Position numbers and translations under genes: made by a program. Below are positions 28,295-40,139 of a DNA stretch of 64,000 bases, piece after piece (position 1 is the first letter of the stretch; each line of letters opens with the position of its first letter). Below the pieces are notes generated by a model. It saw only the letters and a list, made by a program, of their open reading frames with translations. It was not told the origin of the DNA and searched no databases. This DNA comes from Aeromonas allosaccharophila. GTDB taxonomy: Bacteria; Pseudomonadota; Gammaproteobacteria; Enterobacterales; Aeromonadaceae. Location of the stretch: the NCBI RefSeq assembly GCF_000819685.1, contig NZ_CDBR01000109.1, positions 25,884 to 89,883 of the forward strand, read 5' to 3'.

Positions 28295-29752
28295 TTACTT
28301 CTGCTCGAAAAGCTCGCGCACTTCCCGCGAGGGCTGCGCGGTCAGCAGGCTCACCGCGATAAAGATCACCAGCGCCAGCGTGAGGCTCGGCACGATGGCG
28401 TGCAGGCCAGCCAGCTTGATCCCCCACTGACTCAGTACCCCATAGCTGACGATGCCGCTGACCATGCTGGCCAGCGCGCCTGGGCCATTGGCCCGCGACC
28501 AGTAGAGGCCGAGCACCAGCGGCCAGAGGAATACCGCCTGCAGACCGCCAAAGGCGAGCAGGTTGAGCCAGATGATCATCTCGGGCGGTTGCAACGCCGC
28601 CAGCAGCACCAGGGTGCCGAGGATCAGGGTACAGAGCAGGGAGAGGCGCGGAATGCGCACCTCCAGCTTCTCCTGTTTCGGACTCAGGTAGTTGAGGTAG
28701 AGATCTTTCACCAGAGTGGCGGAAGCCTGGATCAGCTGGGAGTCGATGGTGGACATGATGGCCGCCATCGGCGCAGCCAGAAAGACCCCGGCCAGCCAGG
28801 GGGGCAGCACTTCCATCATCAGGGAGGGCATGATCTTGTCCGGATTGTCCATGCCGGGCAGGATGGCGCGGCCGAGGGCGCCAGCCAGATGCATGCCGAA
28901 CATCAACAGGGCGCTGACCACGGTGCCGATCAGAATGCCACGATGGAGCGCCTTGCTGTCGCGATAGCCAAAGCAGCGCAGCGCCGAGTGGGGCAGCCCC
29001 ACCACCCCGACACAGACCAGGATCCAGAAGCTCAGCATAAAGGGCTGGGTCAGCATGTCATCGGCCCCTTGCGGGCTGACCAGTTTGGGATCGATCTCCC
29101 TGAGCTGGTGGATGAGGTTTGGCAGGCCGTCACCGGCAATCAGAATCCCCGCCAGCAAGGCGCCGGTGCCAATCAGCATGATGATCCCCTGCAGGGCATC
29201 GGTCATCACCACCGCACGGAAGCCGCCGATGATGGTGTAGAGCAGCACGCAGCTGGCAAACAGCATCAGCCCCTGCTGGTAGGAGAGTCCGGTGGCGGTC
29301 TCCAGCAGGCGGGCACCGCCGATAAACTGCACCACCATGGTCGCGATAAAGGCGAGGATGATGGTGACGGAGCCGAGGATCACCACCGCCTTGCTCTGAT
29401 AGCGGGCCCACAGCATGTCGTTGATGGTCACCGCATTGACCCGGCGGGCGATGATGGCGAACTTCTTGCCAAGCACCCCCAGAGTGAGCCAGACGGTGGG
29501 CAGCTGGATCATCGCCAGCAACACCCAGCCCAGACCAATCTTGTAGGCCGCACCCGGCCCGCCGATAAAGGAGGAGGCCGAGGTGTAGGTGGCCACCAGC
29601 GTCATCGCCAGCACCAGCCCGCCCATGCTGCGGTTGCCGATGAAATACTCCTGCACGAAGTTGCCTTCGGCGCGATGGCGGCTGGCCCAGAAACCGACCC
29701 CCAGCACCAGTACCAGATAGATGACGAGCGGCAGCATCAGCTCAAGATTCAT
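28295..29752 (-). CDS. panF: Sodium/pantothenate symporter
   Basis: The 485-residue protein, MNLELMLPLVIYLVLVLGVGFWASRH, is a sodium:solute symporter with about 13 membrane segments. The signature YTSASSFIGGPGAAYKIGLGWVLLAMIQLPT and FGYRDSKALHRGI match PanF closely. It imports vitamin B5 precursor with sodium. Its start overlaps the end of yhdT by 11 nt, reproducing the yhdT-panF operon of enterobacteria. Here the accBC genes that often adjoin it lie just upstream, beyond a terminator. Confidence 0.95.
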   Translation of the reverse strand: MNLELMLPLVIYLVLVLGVGFWASRHRAEGNFVQEYFIGNRSMGGLVLAMTLVATYTSASSFIGGPGAAYKIGLGWVLLAMIQLPTVWLTLGVLGKKFAIIARRVNAVTINDMLWARYQSKAVVILGSVTIILAFIATMVVQFIGGARLLETATGLSYQQGLMLFASCVLLYTIIGGFRAVVMTDALQGIIMLIGTGALLAGILIAGDGLPNLIHQLREIDPKLVSPQGADDMLTQPFMLSFWILVCVGVVGLPHSALRCFGYRDSKALHRGILIGTVVSALLMFGMHLAGALGRAILPGMDNPDKIMPSLMMEVLPPWLAGVFLAAPMAAIMSTIDSQLIQASATLVKDLYLNYLSPKQEKLEVRIPRLSLLCTLILGTLVLLAALQPPEMIIWLNLLAFGGLQAVFLWPLVLGLYWSRANGPGALASMVSGIVSYGVLSQWGIKLAGLHAIVPSLTLALVIFIAVSLLTAQPSREVRELFEQK

Positions 29753-30005
29753 GGGATGACTCCTTGCCGGAAGGGGCGTGGGTATCGAGGGGGATCTCCA
29801 CAAACAGCCGGTTCACCATCAGGGCGCAGAGCAGAATGAACAGCAGTGGCATCACCATGCAGCTGAGCAGGAACCACAGCGGCAGCCCCCACCACTCCAG
29901 CTGGAGCGGGATAAAATAGGCGGTGCCATACCAGGCAAAGAAGTAGAGCAGGGTCAGCAGCAGGCAGAAAGCTGCTTCCCGGCGGGCGAGAGCAAAACGG
30001 TTCAC
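29742..30005 (-). CDS. yhdT: YhdT family small membrane protein (DUF997)
   Basis: The 87-residue protein starts at GTG 30005 behind GGAGG (5-nt spacing) and has two membrane segments (CLLLTLLYFFAWYGTAYF and WFLLSCMVMPLLFILLCALM). YhdT always accompanies panF and resembles small subunits of SSS transporters. The longer frame upstream of the GTG lacks a ribosome site. The function is inferred from linkage. Confidence 0.9.
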   Translation of the reverse strand: MNRFALARREAAFCLLLTLLYFFAWYGTAYFIPLQLEWWGLPLWFLLSCMVMPLLFILLCALMVNRLFVEIPLDTHAPSGKESSHES

Positions 30006-30043
30006 CTTGGCCTCCGACAAATTTGAGGGGCGCAAGGATAACA

Positions 30044-30073
30044 AAAAAGGGCCATGTCGCCATGGCCCTTTTT
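30044..30073. terminator. Bidirectional-looking terminator between accC and yhdT
   Basis: A perfect 13-bp stem (AAAAAGGGCCATG/CATGGCCCTTTTT) with a TCGC loop lies 96 bp past the accC stop. Confidence 0.85.
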
Positions 30074-30168
30074 CAGCAGAGACTCCTTGCGGAGCTGACT
30101 TCCGGCTGGATTGCAGATAAACAGCTGGCTGCTATCTGGCCGGAAGTGATTGTTCTGCCAGCGAGATC

Positions 30169-31509
30169 TTACAGACCCAACTTCTTGTGCAGGTAGTGGA
30201 TATTGGTGCCACCATGCTGGAAGTTTTCGTCTTTCATGATCTCTTTTTGCAACGGTACGTTGGTCTTGATCCCTTCCACCACCAGCTCGTCCAGCGCATG
30301 ACGCATGCGGGCGATGGCAATGTCACGATTCTCGCCGTAGCAGATCAGCTTGCCGATCATTGAATCGTAGTGGGGCGGTACCTTGTAACCGGCATAGATG
30401 TGGGAGTCCCAACGCACGCCCAGACCACCCGGCGCGTGGAAGCGCTGCACCAGACCCGGAGAGGGCATGAAGGTGGCCGGATCTTCGGCGTTGATCCGGC
30501 ACTCGATGGCATGGCCACGGATGCGGATATCCTGCTGGGTGATCGACAGGGGCTGACCGGCGGCAATGCGCAGCTGCTCCTTGATCAGATCGATACCGGT
30601 GACCATCTCGGTGACCGGATGCTCAACCTGGATACGGGTGTTCATCTCGATGAAATAGAACTCGCCGTTCTCGTACAGGAACTCGAAAGTACCCGCACCG
30701 CGGTAGCCGATCTCGATACAGGCGCGCACGCAGCGCTCGCCGATGAACTTGCGCATTTCGGCGGTGATGCCCGGTGCCGGTGCCTCTTCCACCACTTTCT
30801 GGTGGCGACGCTGCATGGAGCAATCACGCTCGCCCAGATAGAGGGCGTTGCCCTGGCCGTCTGCCAACACCTGAATTTCGATGTGGCGCGGGTTTTCCAG
30901 GTACTTCTCCATGTAGACCATGTCGTTCTTGAAGAACTGGCCTGCTTCGGATTTGGTCAGGGCGATAGCGCCCGCCAGTTCCGCTTCATTGCGCACCACG
31001 CGCATGCCGCGACCACCACCGCCACCGGCGGCCTTGATGATCACCGGATAGCCGATGCGCTTGGCGATGGCGGCGTTGTGCTTGGCGTCGTTGTCGACAG
31101 GGCCGTCAGAGCCGGGTACACACGGCACGCCAGCCTTCTTCATCGCTTCGATGGCAGAGACCTTGTCACCCATCAGGCGAATGGTCTCGGCGCGCGGACC
31201 GATGAAGATGAAGCCGGATTTTTCGACCACTTCGGCGAAATCGGCGTTCTCGGAGAGAAAGCCGTAACCCGGGTGGATAGCCACGGCACCGGTGACCTCG
31301 GCGGCGGCGATGATCGCCGGGACGTTGAGGTAGGAGTCGGTACTGGCCGGTTTGCCGATACAGATGGATTCGTCGGCCAGCAGCACATGTTTGAGCTCCC
31401 GGTCGGCGGTGGAGTGAACGGCCACTGTCTTGATCCCGAGCTCTTTACAAGCGCGCAGGATCCGCAGGGCAATTTCACCGCGGTTGGCGATGACTACTTT
31501 GTCCAACAT
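30169..31509 (-). CDS. accC: Acetyl-CoA carboxylase, biotin carboxylase subunit
   Basis: The 446-residue protein starts [25 protein letters not shown]. It has the ATP-grasp glycine loop [14 protein letters not shown] and the catalytic [24 protein letters not shown]. It carboxylates biotin on AccB, the first step of fatty-acid synthesis. It lies 15 bp after accB in an aroQ-accB-accC operon. Confidence 0.98.
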   Translation of the reverse strand: MLDKVVIANRGEIALRILRACKELGIKTVAVHSTADRELKHVLLADESICIGKPASTDSYLNVPAIIAAAEVTGAVAIHPGYGFLSENADFAEVVEKSGFIFIGPRAETIRLMGDKVSAIEAMKKAGVPCVPGSDGPVDNDAKHNAAIAKRIGYPVIIKAAGGGGGRGMRVVRNEAELAGAIALTKSEAGQFFKNDMVYMEKYLENPRHIEIQVLADGQGNALYLGERDCSMQRRHQKVVEEAPAPGITAEMRKFIGERCVRACIEIGYRGAGTFEFLYENGEFYFIEMNTRIQVEHPVTEMVTGIDLIKEQLRIAAGQPLSITQQDIRIRGHAIECRINAEDPATFMPSPGLVQRFHAPGGLGVRWDSHIYAGYKVPPHYDSMIGKLICYGENRDIAIARMRHALDELVVEGIKTNVPLQKEIMKDENFQHGGTNIHYLHKKLGL

Positions 31510-31524
31510 GGGTGGCGATTTCCC

Positions 31525-31980
31525 TTATTCGATGATGAACAGCGGCTCGTCAAATTCGACGGCCTGACCATTTTCAACCAGGATCGCTTTGATCACACCG
31601 GCCTTGTCAGACTCGATTTGGTTCATCATTTTCATGGCTTCGACGATGCACAGGGTGTCGCCGACATTGACGTGCTGACCCACTTCCGCGAACGGCTTGG
31701 CATCCGGGCTGGAGGAGCGGTAGAAGGAACCAACCATCGGGGAGCGCATCAGGTGACCGCTCGGCGCGGCATCAGCGGCAGGTGCGGCAACCGGGGCGGC
31801 AGCGGCAGGTGCGGCAACCGGAGCGGCTTGCTGCATCATCATCTGTGGCATGGCGGTGGTCACCTGACCGGAGAAGTTGCGGCTGATGCGAACGGACTCT
31901 TCACCTTCGGAGATCTCCAGTTCGGCGATGCCGGACTCTTCAACCAGTTCAATCAGCTTCTTGATTTTGCGGATATCCAT
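31525..31980 (-). CDS. accB: Biotin carboxyl carrier protein of acetyl-CoA carboxylase
   Basis: The 151-residue protein [26 protein letters not shown] has an Ala/Pro-rich linker (residues 45-75) and a C-terminal biotinyl domain with EAMKMMN, biotinylated at Lys117. Another ATG two codons upstream (31986) is possible. MDIRK is the family norm and has AGAGA at a suitable distance. Confidence 0.98.
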   Translation of the reverse strand: MDIRKIKKLIELVEESGIAELEISEGEESVRISRNFSGQVTTAMPQMMMQQAAPVAAPAAAAPVAAPAADAAPSGHLMRSPMVGSFYRSSSPDAKPFAEVGQHVNVGDTLCIVEAMKMMNQIESDKAGVIKAILVENGQAVEFDEPLFIIE

Positions 31981-32016
31981 TAGCATTCTCTTTCTTCTTT
32001 ATCTGATCAGTGATTA

Positions 32017-32466
32017 TCAAGCCGCGCGCAGATGGTGCACGGCCGCGGTTAAAGCGAATTGGTAGCCATCGGCTCCCAGACCACAAATGACCCCTTTGGC
32101 GACATCAGACAGATAGGAGTGATGGCGGAACGGCTCCCTGGCATGGACGTTTGACAGGTGAACCTCGATAAAAGGGATGGCAACGCCCAGCAGCGCATCG
32201 CGGATGGCGACGCTGGTGTGGGTGAAGGCGGCTGGATTGATGATGATAAAATCCACCTGGCCCATGGCCTGATGGATGCGGCTGACCAACTCATGTTCGG
32301 CGTTGGATTGCAGATGCTCCAGAGTGACACCGAGTTCGCTGGCGTTAAGCTTCAGATCGGCGACGATCTCATCGAGCGTCTTGCTGCCGTAGATACCCGG
32401 TTCCCGTTTGCCCAGCAGATTCAGGTTTGGTCCGTTGAGCAGGAGAATTCGGTGATTTTGCGACAT
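32017..32466 (-). CDS. aroQ: 3-dehydroquinate dehydratase, type II
   Basis: The 149-residue protein starts [27 protein letters not shown], with catalytic Tyr26. The motifs [16 protein letters not shown] and [20 protein letters not shown] complete the dodecameric type II enzyme of the shikimate pathway. It heads the aroQ-accB-accC operon with a 36-bp gap, a common gammaproteobacterial arrangement. Confidence 0.98.
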   Translation of the reverse strand: MSQNHRILLLNGPNLNLLGKREPGIYGSKTLDEIVADLKLNASELGVTLEHLQSNAEHELVSRIHQAMGQVDFIIINPAAFTHTSVAIRDALLGVAIPFIEVHLSNVHAREPFRHHSYLSDVAKGVICGLGADGYQFALTAAVHHLRAA

Positions 32467-32704
32467 ATTGAGTGCATCCTCGATGATAATGCTGCTATCT
32501 ATCAGCTATCTTGTGGACTACCAGAAATCTAGCCATTTTCTGCGCAAATCGGTGTGCCCTGGCACACAGATTTCGCAATTATATTGATTTCGTGAAAATT
32601 AGCAGCATTTTACTGGTCTAATCTCTACATCTGGCTATTTATTGCACGTTCCGGTCGGCAAGGCTCCGTGACTGCCGCCCTGCTGTTTGCTGGCGGATTA
32701 GAAA

Positions 32705-32732
32705 CAACAAAGCCGGCGCAGGGCCGGCTTTG
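32705..32732. terminator. Terminator after acs
   Basis: An inverted repeat AACAAAGCCGGC/GCCGGCTTTGTT lies 22 bp past the acs stop. Confidence 0.75.
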
Positions 32733-32754
32733 TTGAGCAACAAACGAAGCGGGA

Positions 32755-34701
<1,947 letters not shown>

Positions 34702-34869
34702 CTGTCACTCCTTTGAATAGATCTTTTAATGGTTTCTTAACAACTTATACCTTTGGTAGCGGGGGGCAATTAGACTTTTGGATAGGCGGCAACAGTTGGT
34801 TACAGGGCAAAGAGTGACAATTAATCGGTGAGCGGGTAAAAGGGGCGTGTCGATTAATTGGAGGTGATT

Positions 34870-35148
34870 ATGTTTTCCCTGTTGCTCTGTGCATCCCTCT
34901 GGCAGTTTGATGCGCCAGTGCCTGCTGGCGAACCGCTGAAAGAGTTTGCGATTACCCACCAGGAGGCCTCACCCGCGCAGCGGGATCGGGTGGCCGATCA
35001 GCTTGGTCATGCATGGCAGGCCAAAGAGCCCGGCACCAGACTCACCTTCAGGGAGCCTGCCCCCCGTTATGCTGGCGAATCACCGCTGACGCGGATGCTC
35101 AATGACCGTGATGATGGTTGGGAATCCCGATTGCATATTGAGTGGTAG
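34870..35148 (+). CDS. Hypothetical small protein with N-terminal hydrophobic segment
   Basis: This 92-residue ORF starts at ATG 34870 with a near-perfect ribosome site (GGAGGTGATT). MFSLLLCASLWQFDAPVPA could be a weak signal peptide; the remainder is charged and soluble (PAQRDRVADQLGHAWQAKEPG, RMLNDRDDGWESRLHIEW). I do not recognise the family. The ribosome site and position between acs (divergent) and the GGDEF/EAL gene (convergent) support a real gene. Confidence 0.55.
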   Translation: MFSLLLCASLWQFDAPVPAGEPLKEFAITHQEASPAQRDRVADQLGHAWQAKEPGTRLTFREPAPRYAGESPLTRMLNDRDDGWESRLHIEW

Positions 35149-35205
35149 TCCGGTTGGCAGCCAGGAGGCGGATGCCTCCCGGCTGGTGATGAGCATTGCC
35201 TGCCG

Positions 35206-37650
35206 CTATGACGCATAGCGCTGATGCAGGCGATCTCCCATATGCTCGACATGCAGTGGTTTGCTGAACAGATAGCCCTGCCCTTCGCCGCAGTTGAGTG
35301 ACTGCAAGAAGGCATGTTGTGCCTTGGTTTCAATTCCCTCGGCGGTGACCTCCATATCCAGACTGTCGGCCAGATTGATGATGGTGCGGCAGAGCTCCCG
35401 ACTGTTCTTGTCTTCCGGTAATGCCTGCACAAACGCCCGGTCGATCTTGATGCGATCGATCGGTAGGGTCTTGAGCAGACTCAGTGACGAGAAGCCGGTA
35501 CCAAAGTCATCGATGGCAATCTGCACGCCGAGATTTTTCAGGCGAGTAAAGAGATCCAGACTCTGTTCGACCCGCTGGATGATGCTCTCCGTCACCTCAA
35601 TTTCCAGCCGTTCTGGCGGAAATCCGGTCTCGGCCAGGATGGCGGCGACCCGTTCAACGTAGCCCGGGGAGCGCATCTCCCGCACCGAGACGTTGACTGA
35701 CAAGCGAGGCACCGGCAGTCCGGCGGCCAGCCAGTTTTGTCCCTGCTCGCAGGCGTTGCGCATCACCCACTCGCCAATTTTCTCGATCAGGCCGCACTCC
35801 TCCGCTACCGGAATAAAACGGGTCGGCGCTATCATTCCCTCATTTGGATGTTGCCAGCGCAGCAGGGCTTCCAGCCCGCTCAGGTGGCCGTTGGCCAGAT
35901 TGGTCATGGGTTGATAGAAGATGCAGAGCTGTTCGAGCTCAAGGGCCTTGAGCAGACCCTGCTCAATCTGCATCCGCTCGCGGGCTCGTGCCGCCATGCA
36001 GGGGGTATAGAACTGGAAGCCGTTGCGCCCCTGACTCTTCGCCTCGTACATGGCACTGTCGGCGGCGCTGACCAGAGTTTCCGGGCTGTCGGCATGATCC
36101 GGATAGATGGCGATACCGATACTCGCCGAGATAGCCACCAGTTCATGGGCCAGCTCAACCGGTTCGCGCAAGACTCTCAGCAGGGTATTGGCGAGGGTCG
36201 CCAGCTCGTCAGGCTCCTCCAGATAGGGGATCAGCACCAGAAACTCGTCACCACCGAGGCGGGTTGCCAGATCGTTGTGCTGCAGGCAGCCGCGGATCCG
36301 CTCAGCAAGCCGCTTGAGCAGCTCATCGCCGACCCCGTGCCCCAGGCTGTCGTTGATCAGCTTGAAGCCATCCAGATCGATAAAGAGCAGCCCCAACCGT
36401 TTGCGATTGAGCTGCGCGGTTTTCAGCTCAAGGGCCAACCGCTCCTGCAACAGATGGCGATTGCCCAGCTCGGTCAGGGGGTCGTGATAGGCAAGGTGAT
36501 TCAGCTCGGCCTCCACCTTGCGAATGGCGCTGATGTCGGAGAGGGCAATCACATAGTGGGTGGTGTTGTTGAAGTTGTCATAGACAGCGCTGATCTGCTG
36601 CCAGGAGGAGAAGTAGCTGCCATCCTTGCGCAGGCAGACCATCTCGCCGTGCCAGGCGTTGTTGCCGGGGCGCAGGTGATACCAGGGATAGTCGAGGTCG
36701 GTGTAGCGTCTGGGGTGCATGATGATATCCGGGGTGCGCCCTATCACCTCCTCGGCATTGTATTGGGTCAGCATGGTGAAGGCCGGGTTGACCGACAGAA
36801 TATGGTGCTCGCTGTCGAGGATGATGATCCCCTCGGCGGTGGTATCGAATACCACGTTGGCCTGATGGAGCCGCTCCTCCTGACGGCGGCGGGCGGTGGC
36901 ATTGTGAATGACGCCCATGACCCGGTGGCCGACCGACTCGGTGGCGGGGACATGGTCGGCATGAATATCGACCCAGTGCCGCTCTTTGAGGGCGGTGAGG
37001 TAGCTCAGGGTGAGATGGATGGGGTCATGGCTTTGCAGGGCTGCTTTTAGCTGGTTGCCTGAGCCCGGTTCAAAACAGTCGACGAACGCTTGCAGCCCGC
37101 CGTGGAACTGGTTGGCCTCGATGCCCAGCAGCGGCTCAATCTGGCCGTCGAACAGTAATCTGTCCTCCGCCACGTGCCACTCCCACACTCCGATTTGAGC
37201 TGCGCGCATTGCCAGCTGCAGCCGTTGTTCGGTTTCGTACTGCTCGGTGATGTCCCGCACGATAGCGAGGATGCCGCTCAGCTCGCCCTGCTCATTGCGC
37301 ATCGGGCTGTAGGTGGCCTGAAAGCGGCGGGCGCTGCTGTCGTACGCAGCCGTTTGACCTGTAATGGCGATATCTACGTAGGGCATGCCGCTGCGCATGA
37401 TCTGCTGAAACATGGGCTCCAGCGTCGGTGCCAGTTTGGGTACCACTTCTCGGAGGTGCTTGCCTTGATGCTCCTCGATGCTCTTGCCATTGATGTCGGC
37501 CAGCACCTGATTGACTTTGCGGTAGCGAAATTCTCGGTCAAATACACCGATGCCCAGAGGGGCGTTATCCATCAGCTGTGTCAGGACGGTGTGATCTGAC
37601 AGCTGGGCCAAGATTGCCTCGGTGGCGGCGTTGAAAGGCTTCCCATCCAT
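35206..37650 (-). CDS. Triple-PAS GGDEF/EAL cyclic-di-GMP protein
   Basis: The 814-residue soluble protein has three PAS domains (about 20-140, 140-260, 270-380; NAPLGIGVFDREFRYRKVN, TTAEGIIILDSEHHILSVNPAF). A GGDEF domain (RLGGDEFLVL, about 390-545) and an EAL domain (GLEALLRW ... VTESII ... AIDDFGTGFSSL, about 560-805) follow. Both active-site motifs look intact, so it could make or break c-di-GMP. The RxxD inhibitory site is absent (QHND). No transmembrane segment is seen, so sensing is cytosolic. Confidence 0.93.
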   Translation of the reverse strand: MDGKPFNAATEAILAQLSDHTVLTQLMDNAPLGIGVFDREFRYRKVNQVLADINGKSIEEHQGKHLREVVPKLAPTLEPMFQQIMRSGMPYVDIAITGQTAAYDSSARRFQATYSPMRNEQGELSGILAIVRDITEQYETEQRLQLAMRAAQIGVWEWHVAEDRLLFDGQIEPLLGIEANQFHGGLQAFVDCFEPGSGNQLKAALQSHDPIHLTLSYLTALKERHWVDIHADHVPATESVGHRVMGVIHNATARRRQEERLHQANVVFDTTAEGIIILDSEHHILSVNPAFTMLTQYNAEEVIGRTPDIIMHPRRYTDLDYPWYHLRPGNNAWHGEMVCLRKDGSYFSSWQQISAVYDNFNNTTHYVIALSDISAIRKVEAELNHLAYHDPLTELGNRHLLQERLALELKTAQLNRKRLGLLFIDLDGFKLINDSLGHGVGDELLKRLAERIRGCLQHNDLATRLGGDEFLVLIPYLEEPDELATLANTLLRVLREPVELAHELVAISASIGIAIYPDHADSPETLVSAADSAMYEAKSQGRNGFQFYTPCMAARARERMQIEQGLLKALELEQLCIFYQPMTNLANGHLSGLEALLRWQHPNEGMIAPTRFIPVAEECGLIEKIGEWVMRNACEQGQNWLAAGLPVPRLSVNVSVREMRSPGYVERVAAILAETGFPPERLEIEVTESIIQRVEQSLDLFTRLKNLGVQIAIDDFGTGFSSLSLLKTLPIDRIKIDRAFVQALPEDKNSRELCRTIINLADSLDMEVTAEGIETKAQHAFLQSLNCGEGQGYLFSKPLHVEHMGDRLHQRYAS

Positions 37651-37850
37651 GATGACCTCGGCATTGATTGATTTGTCACTTGTGTCGATTTTCAGTATGG
37701 CACGAACGGTTTCAGGGGGTGCCCAGCAGAGTTATCTTGCTGTTTGTTGAGGAAAAGTTGTGCCATGTATCGACCATCTGCGGTGTGCGGTCACTGGGTG
37801 GCAGTATCCATATGAGGGCAATGTCGGGACTTTTTTTGAGTCCCTCCCAC

Positions 37851-38466
37851 CTATTGCAAACTGAATTGGTAGCGCAGTGTCAGGCTGACGGTGGGTTGCC
37901 AGTCACGTTCCTTCATCAGCCATTGTTTCGCACCCACTTCGGTGTCCAGCGTCCATTGATCCCAGCTCCAGCGTCATTCCCCATTCACGCCACCCCTCTT
38001 CGGCATCATATGCAGACATGTATGCCTGGTTACCTCTCGTCAGCCAGAGATTAAAGGAGATGCTGGCAGGCAGCGGGAGTGAATGCTCCATATACCAGAT
38101 CTGGCCATAACGACCGGTCACATCATAAAGCTGGCCAATGCTCAGTTGATGTTCGTCATCCAGTTGCCAGCCAAGGCGCCATAGCGCGCCGAAACGGGTG
38201 TGATCCGCCACCTGCATGGGGCTGACCCCCACGGCGATAAAACTCTGTTGATAAAGGGGCAACGCGACGCCCGCACTTTGGCCATCGATAAAGATAAGGC
38301 CCATCTGTGTTTCGCGTTCATAGCCGAGCCAGAGTTGCACGCTGGAGTCGGCGCCCTCTCCCGCCCGGCTGCTATCGAGTTGCCATTGGCTGCCCATGAC
38401 CAGCGCCCTGGCCGGGAAGGGCGAGAGCAGGGCGATGAGCAGCAGTAACCCGCGCTTATTTGCCAT
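37851..38466 (-). pseudogene. Outer-membrane-like protein gene with a frameshift near its 3' end
   Basis: From ATG 38466 the frame encodes a signal peptide (MANKRGLLLLIALLSPFPARA) and amphipathic beta strands. After WREWGMTLELG it runs into unrelated residues and stops at 37903. Removing one base from the GGG run (CCC on the plus strand, 37961-37963) restores QWTLDTEVGAKQWLMKERDW and an ending LRYQFSLQ, with a stop at 37851-37853. That is the typical last beta strand of an outer-membrane protein. It overlaps the upstream acyltransferase gene by 11 nt, so the two are an operon. The family is not recognised. A sequencing error is possible. Confidence 0.7.
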
Positions 38467-39595
38467 ACAGTCGTTGCCAGTCCCGATCCTGATGCATCCC
38501 CATCAGGTGACAGATGATGCCGGAGCGCTGGAAAGCATGGATAAGCAGTACGCTGGCGCAGCAGAGCAGCATGATCAGGCCGAAGCTGTTGGGCAATATG
38601 GTGCCCTGACGAGCCGTCCACCACAGCAGCAAGGGGCCCCACAGGTGGACGAAGATGCTCTTGTGGAAGATGAACACGGTCAGCGAATACATCCCGATCC
38701 AGTTGAGCGGTCGCCAGCAGAGACGAATATTGCGCTGATGCAGCCACAGGATGATGCCGATCACCAGAAACTCCATGCCCCAGATCCCGGCACGGCCCGT
38801 CATGTCCAGCGCCAGCTCATGTTCGTTGGCGTAAATGTCGTTGAGTTCGACCGAGCTGGTCTCGCCAAGGCGCAGATAGATGGCGAGCGCCACCACGGAA
38901 AGGGTGAGCACCAGGCGATTGAGGCGGTCCCGCCACTGGGGGCGCTGATGCCAGCACCAGCCATAGAGAAAGCCGAAACAGCCGCTGGCCATGAAGAGAT
39001 CGAGGCGGGCATCCAGCTCATAGTCGGGGTGAACGTGCAGCTTCATCCAGCTGTCAATGTGACCGAGCAGATCCTGCACGCCGAGCTGATCCAGCAACAG
39101 GCTGAGCACGGTCAGTGCCAGCATGCCGCGAATGCCAAACCAGCCATACACCAGCGAGAAGAGCGCCAGCAGACACATCCAGAGCATCACCGGGTAGAAG
39201 GAGATGGCCTCGCCGAAGTTGGGGGCGATGACCAGCCCCTCCACATAAAGCACGGCAATGATGCTGACAAACAGCACCAGCTTGCTTTTTAGCTGCGGTC
39301 TGAAGCGGGCCTGGTCACGACGACTCAGGTTGAAGGCGGCCAGGGCCAGGTAGATCTGGCTGACCCAGGGGATCAGCCAGGCCGAGACCTGGGCCGTGGT
39401 GTGATCCATGGGCAACAGGTGGCCAGCCATGGCTTTGTGGGAGAGGTAGAAGCTGTCCCACAAGGCGTGTTCGCGAGTGAAAAAGTCGATATACCAGTAG
39501 TTGAGGTAGCCGGTGTAGTGCTCGAAGACGGCCATAAAGATGACGAGCCCTCGCAACAGGTCGAGACCCGTGATGCGTACGTCCTGTAGAGGCAT
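38456..39595 (-). CDS. Multi-pass membrane acyltransferase-like protein (OpgC / acyltransferase 3 type)
   Basis: The 379-residue protein starts MPLQDVRITGLDLLRGLVIFMAVFEHYTGY behind AGGAGC. The D-LLRG near the first helix with a following His is the hallmark of acyltransferase-3/OpgC-like and HGSNAT-like membrane enzymes. About ten membrane segments follow. Such enzymes acylate sugars or glucans on the periplasmic side. It is coupled to the outer-membrane protein gene downstream, suggesting a shared envelope role. The substrate is unknown. Confidence 0.75.
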   Translation of the reverse strand: MPLQDVRITGLDLLRGLVIFMAVFEHYTGYLNYWYIDFFTREHALWDSFYLSHKAMAGHLLPMDHTTAQVSAWLIPWVSQIYLALAAFNLSRRDQARFRPQLKSKLVLFVSIIAVLYVEGLVIAPNFGEAISFYPVMLWMCLLALFSLVYGWFGIRGMLALTVLSLLLDQLGVQDLLGHIDSWMKLHVHPDYELDARLDLFMASGCFGFLYGWCWHQRPQWRDRLNRLVLTLSVVALAIYLRLGETSSVELNDIYANEHELALDMTGRAGIWGMEFLVIGIILWLHQRNIRLCWRPLNWIGMYSLTVFIFHKSIFVHLWGPLLLWWTARQGTILPNSFGLIMLLCCASVLLIHAFQRSGIICHLMGMHQDRDWQRLYGK

Positions 39596-39763
39596 GGGGT
39601 TGCTCCTGAATCGGTTGAAAAGGAGCCGCACTATAACGGTTGTAACAAAACTGAACGGGGGCTGAATGTAAACGAATATTACCCGACTTCCACCCCTTGC
39701 CCTTGCCATGACTGGGGTGAGAGGAATTTGGCTGTCATGATTTGTAATGGTTTGGCCGGTTTT

Positions 39764-40132
39764 TTAGCCTTTTTGACGACCAAATGCCTGAATGCCGCGC
39801 ACCAGTACCAGCCAGCCGAGCAGGTGGAATGGCAGAGCCAGCAGATAGAGCAGCAGAAAGTGTGACTCGTTGCCGCTGCAGTTGATGAAATCAATCCAGG
39901 CGGCCAGCAGCGCCAGCATGCCGGCGATCTGGAAGCGGCGGCGCAGTACCACCTCGACCCCGAGATTGGCGAGGTAGAGGGTGAGCAGGATACCGCCAAA
40001 GCCGGTGAGCTGGGCAGTGCCGTAGAGCTCGCGATCCGGGTGGAACAGCAGGGTGACGAGAGGGGTCATGCCCTGATCCAGCGGGATCAGGGCCAGCAGC
40101 CAGCATGCAATCAGAAGCAGGGCTGTTTTCAT
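39764..40132 (-). CDS. Small four-helix membrane protein, hypothetical
   Basis: The 122-residue protein starts MKTALLLIACWLLALIPLDQGMTPL and has four hydrophobic helices (near 3-15, 40-56, 64-78 and 88-108). Its start lies 7 bp past the torD-type gene, behind GAGG, so the two are co-transcribed. I do not recognise the family. The pairing with a TorD chaperone hints at anaerobic respiration, but no reductase is encoded here. Confidence 0.65.
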   Translation of the reverse strand: MKTALLLIACWLLALIPLDQGMTPLVTLLFHPDRELYGTAQLTGFGGILLTLYLANLGVEVVLRRRFQIAGMLALLAAWIDFINCSGNESHFLLLYLLALPFHLLGWLVLVRGIQAFGRQKG

Positions 40133-40139
40133 CGCGGCC

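Noticed and set aside
28400..29839. 479-codon open frame antisense to panF
   Set aside because: The composition is extremely rich in Gln/His/Asp/Gly, as expected from the reverse of membrane codons. It has no domain.
30370..31983. 537-codon frame antisense to accC/accB
   Set aside because: It spans two real genes on the opposite strand and has no independent signal.
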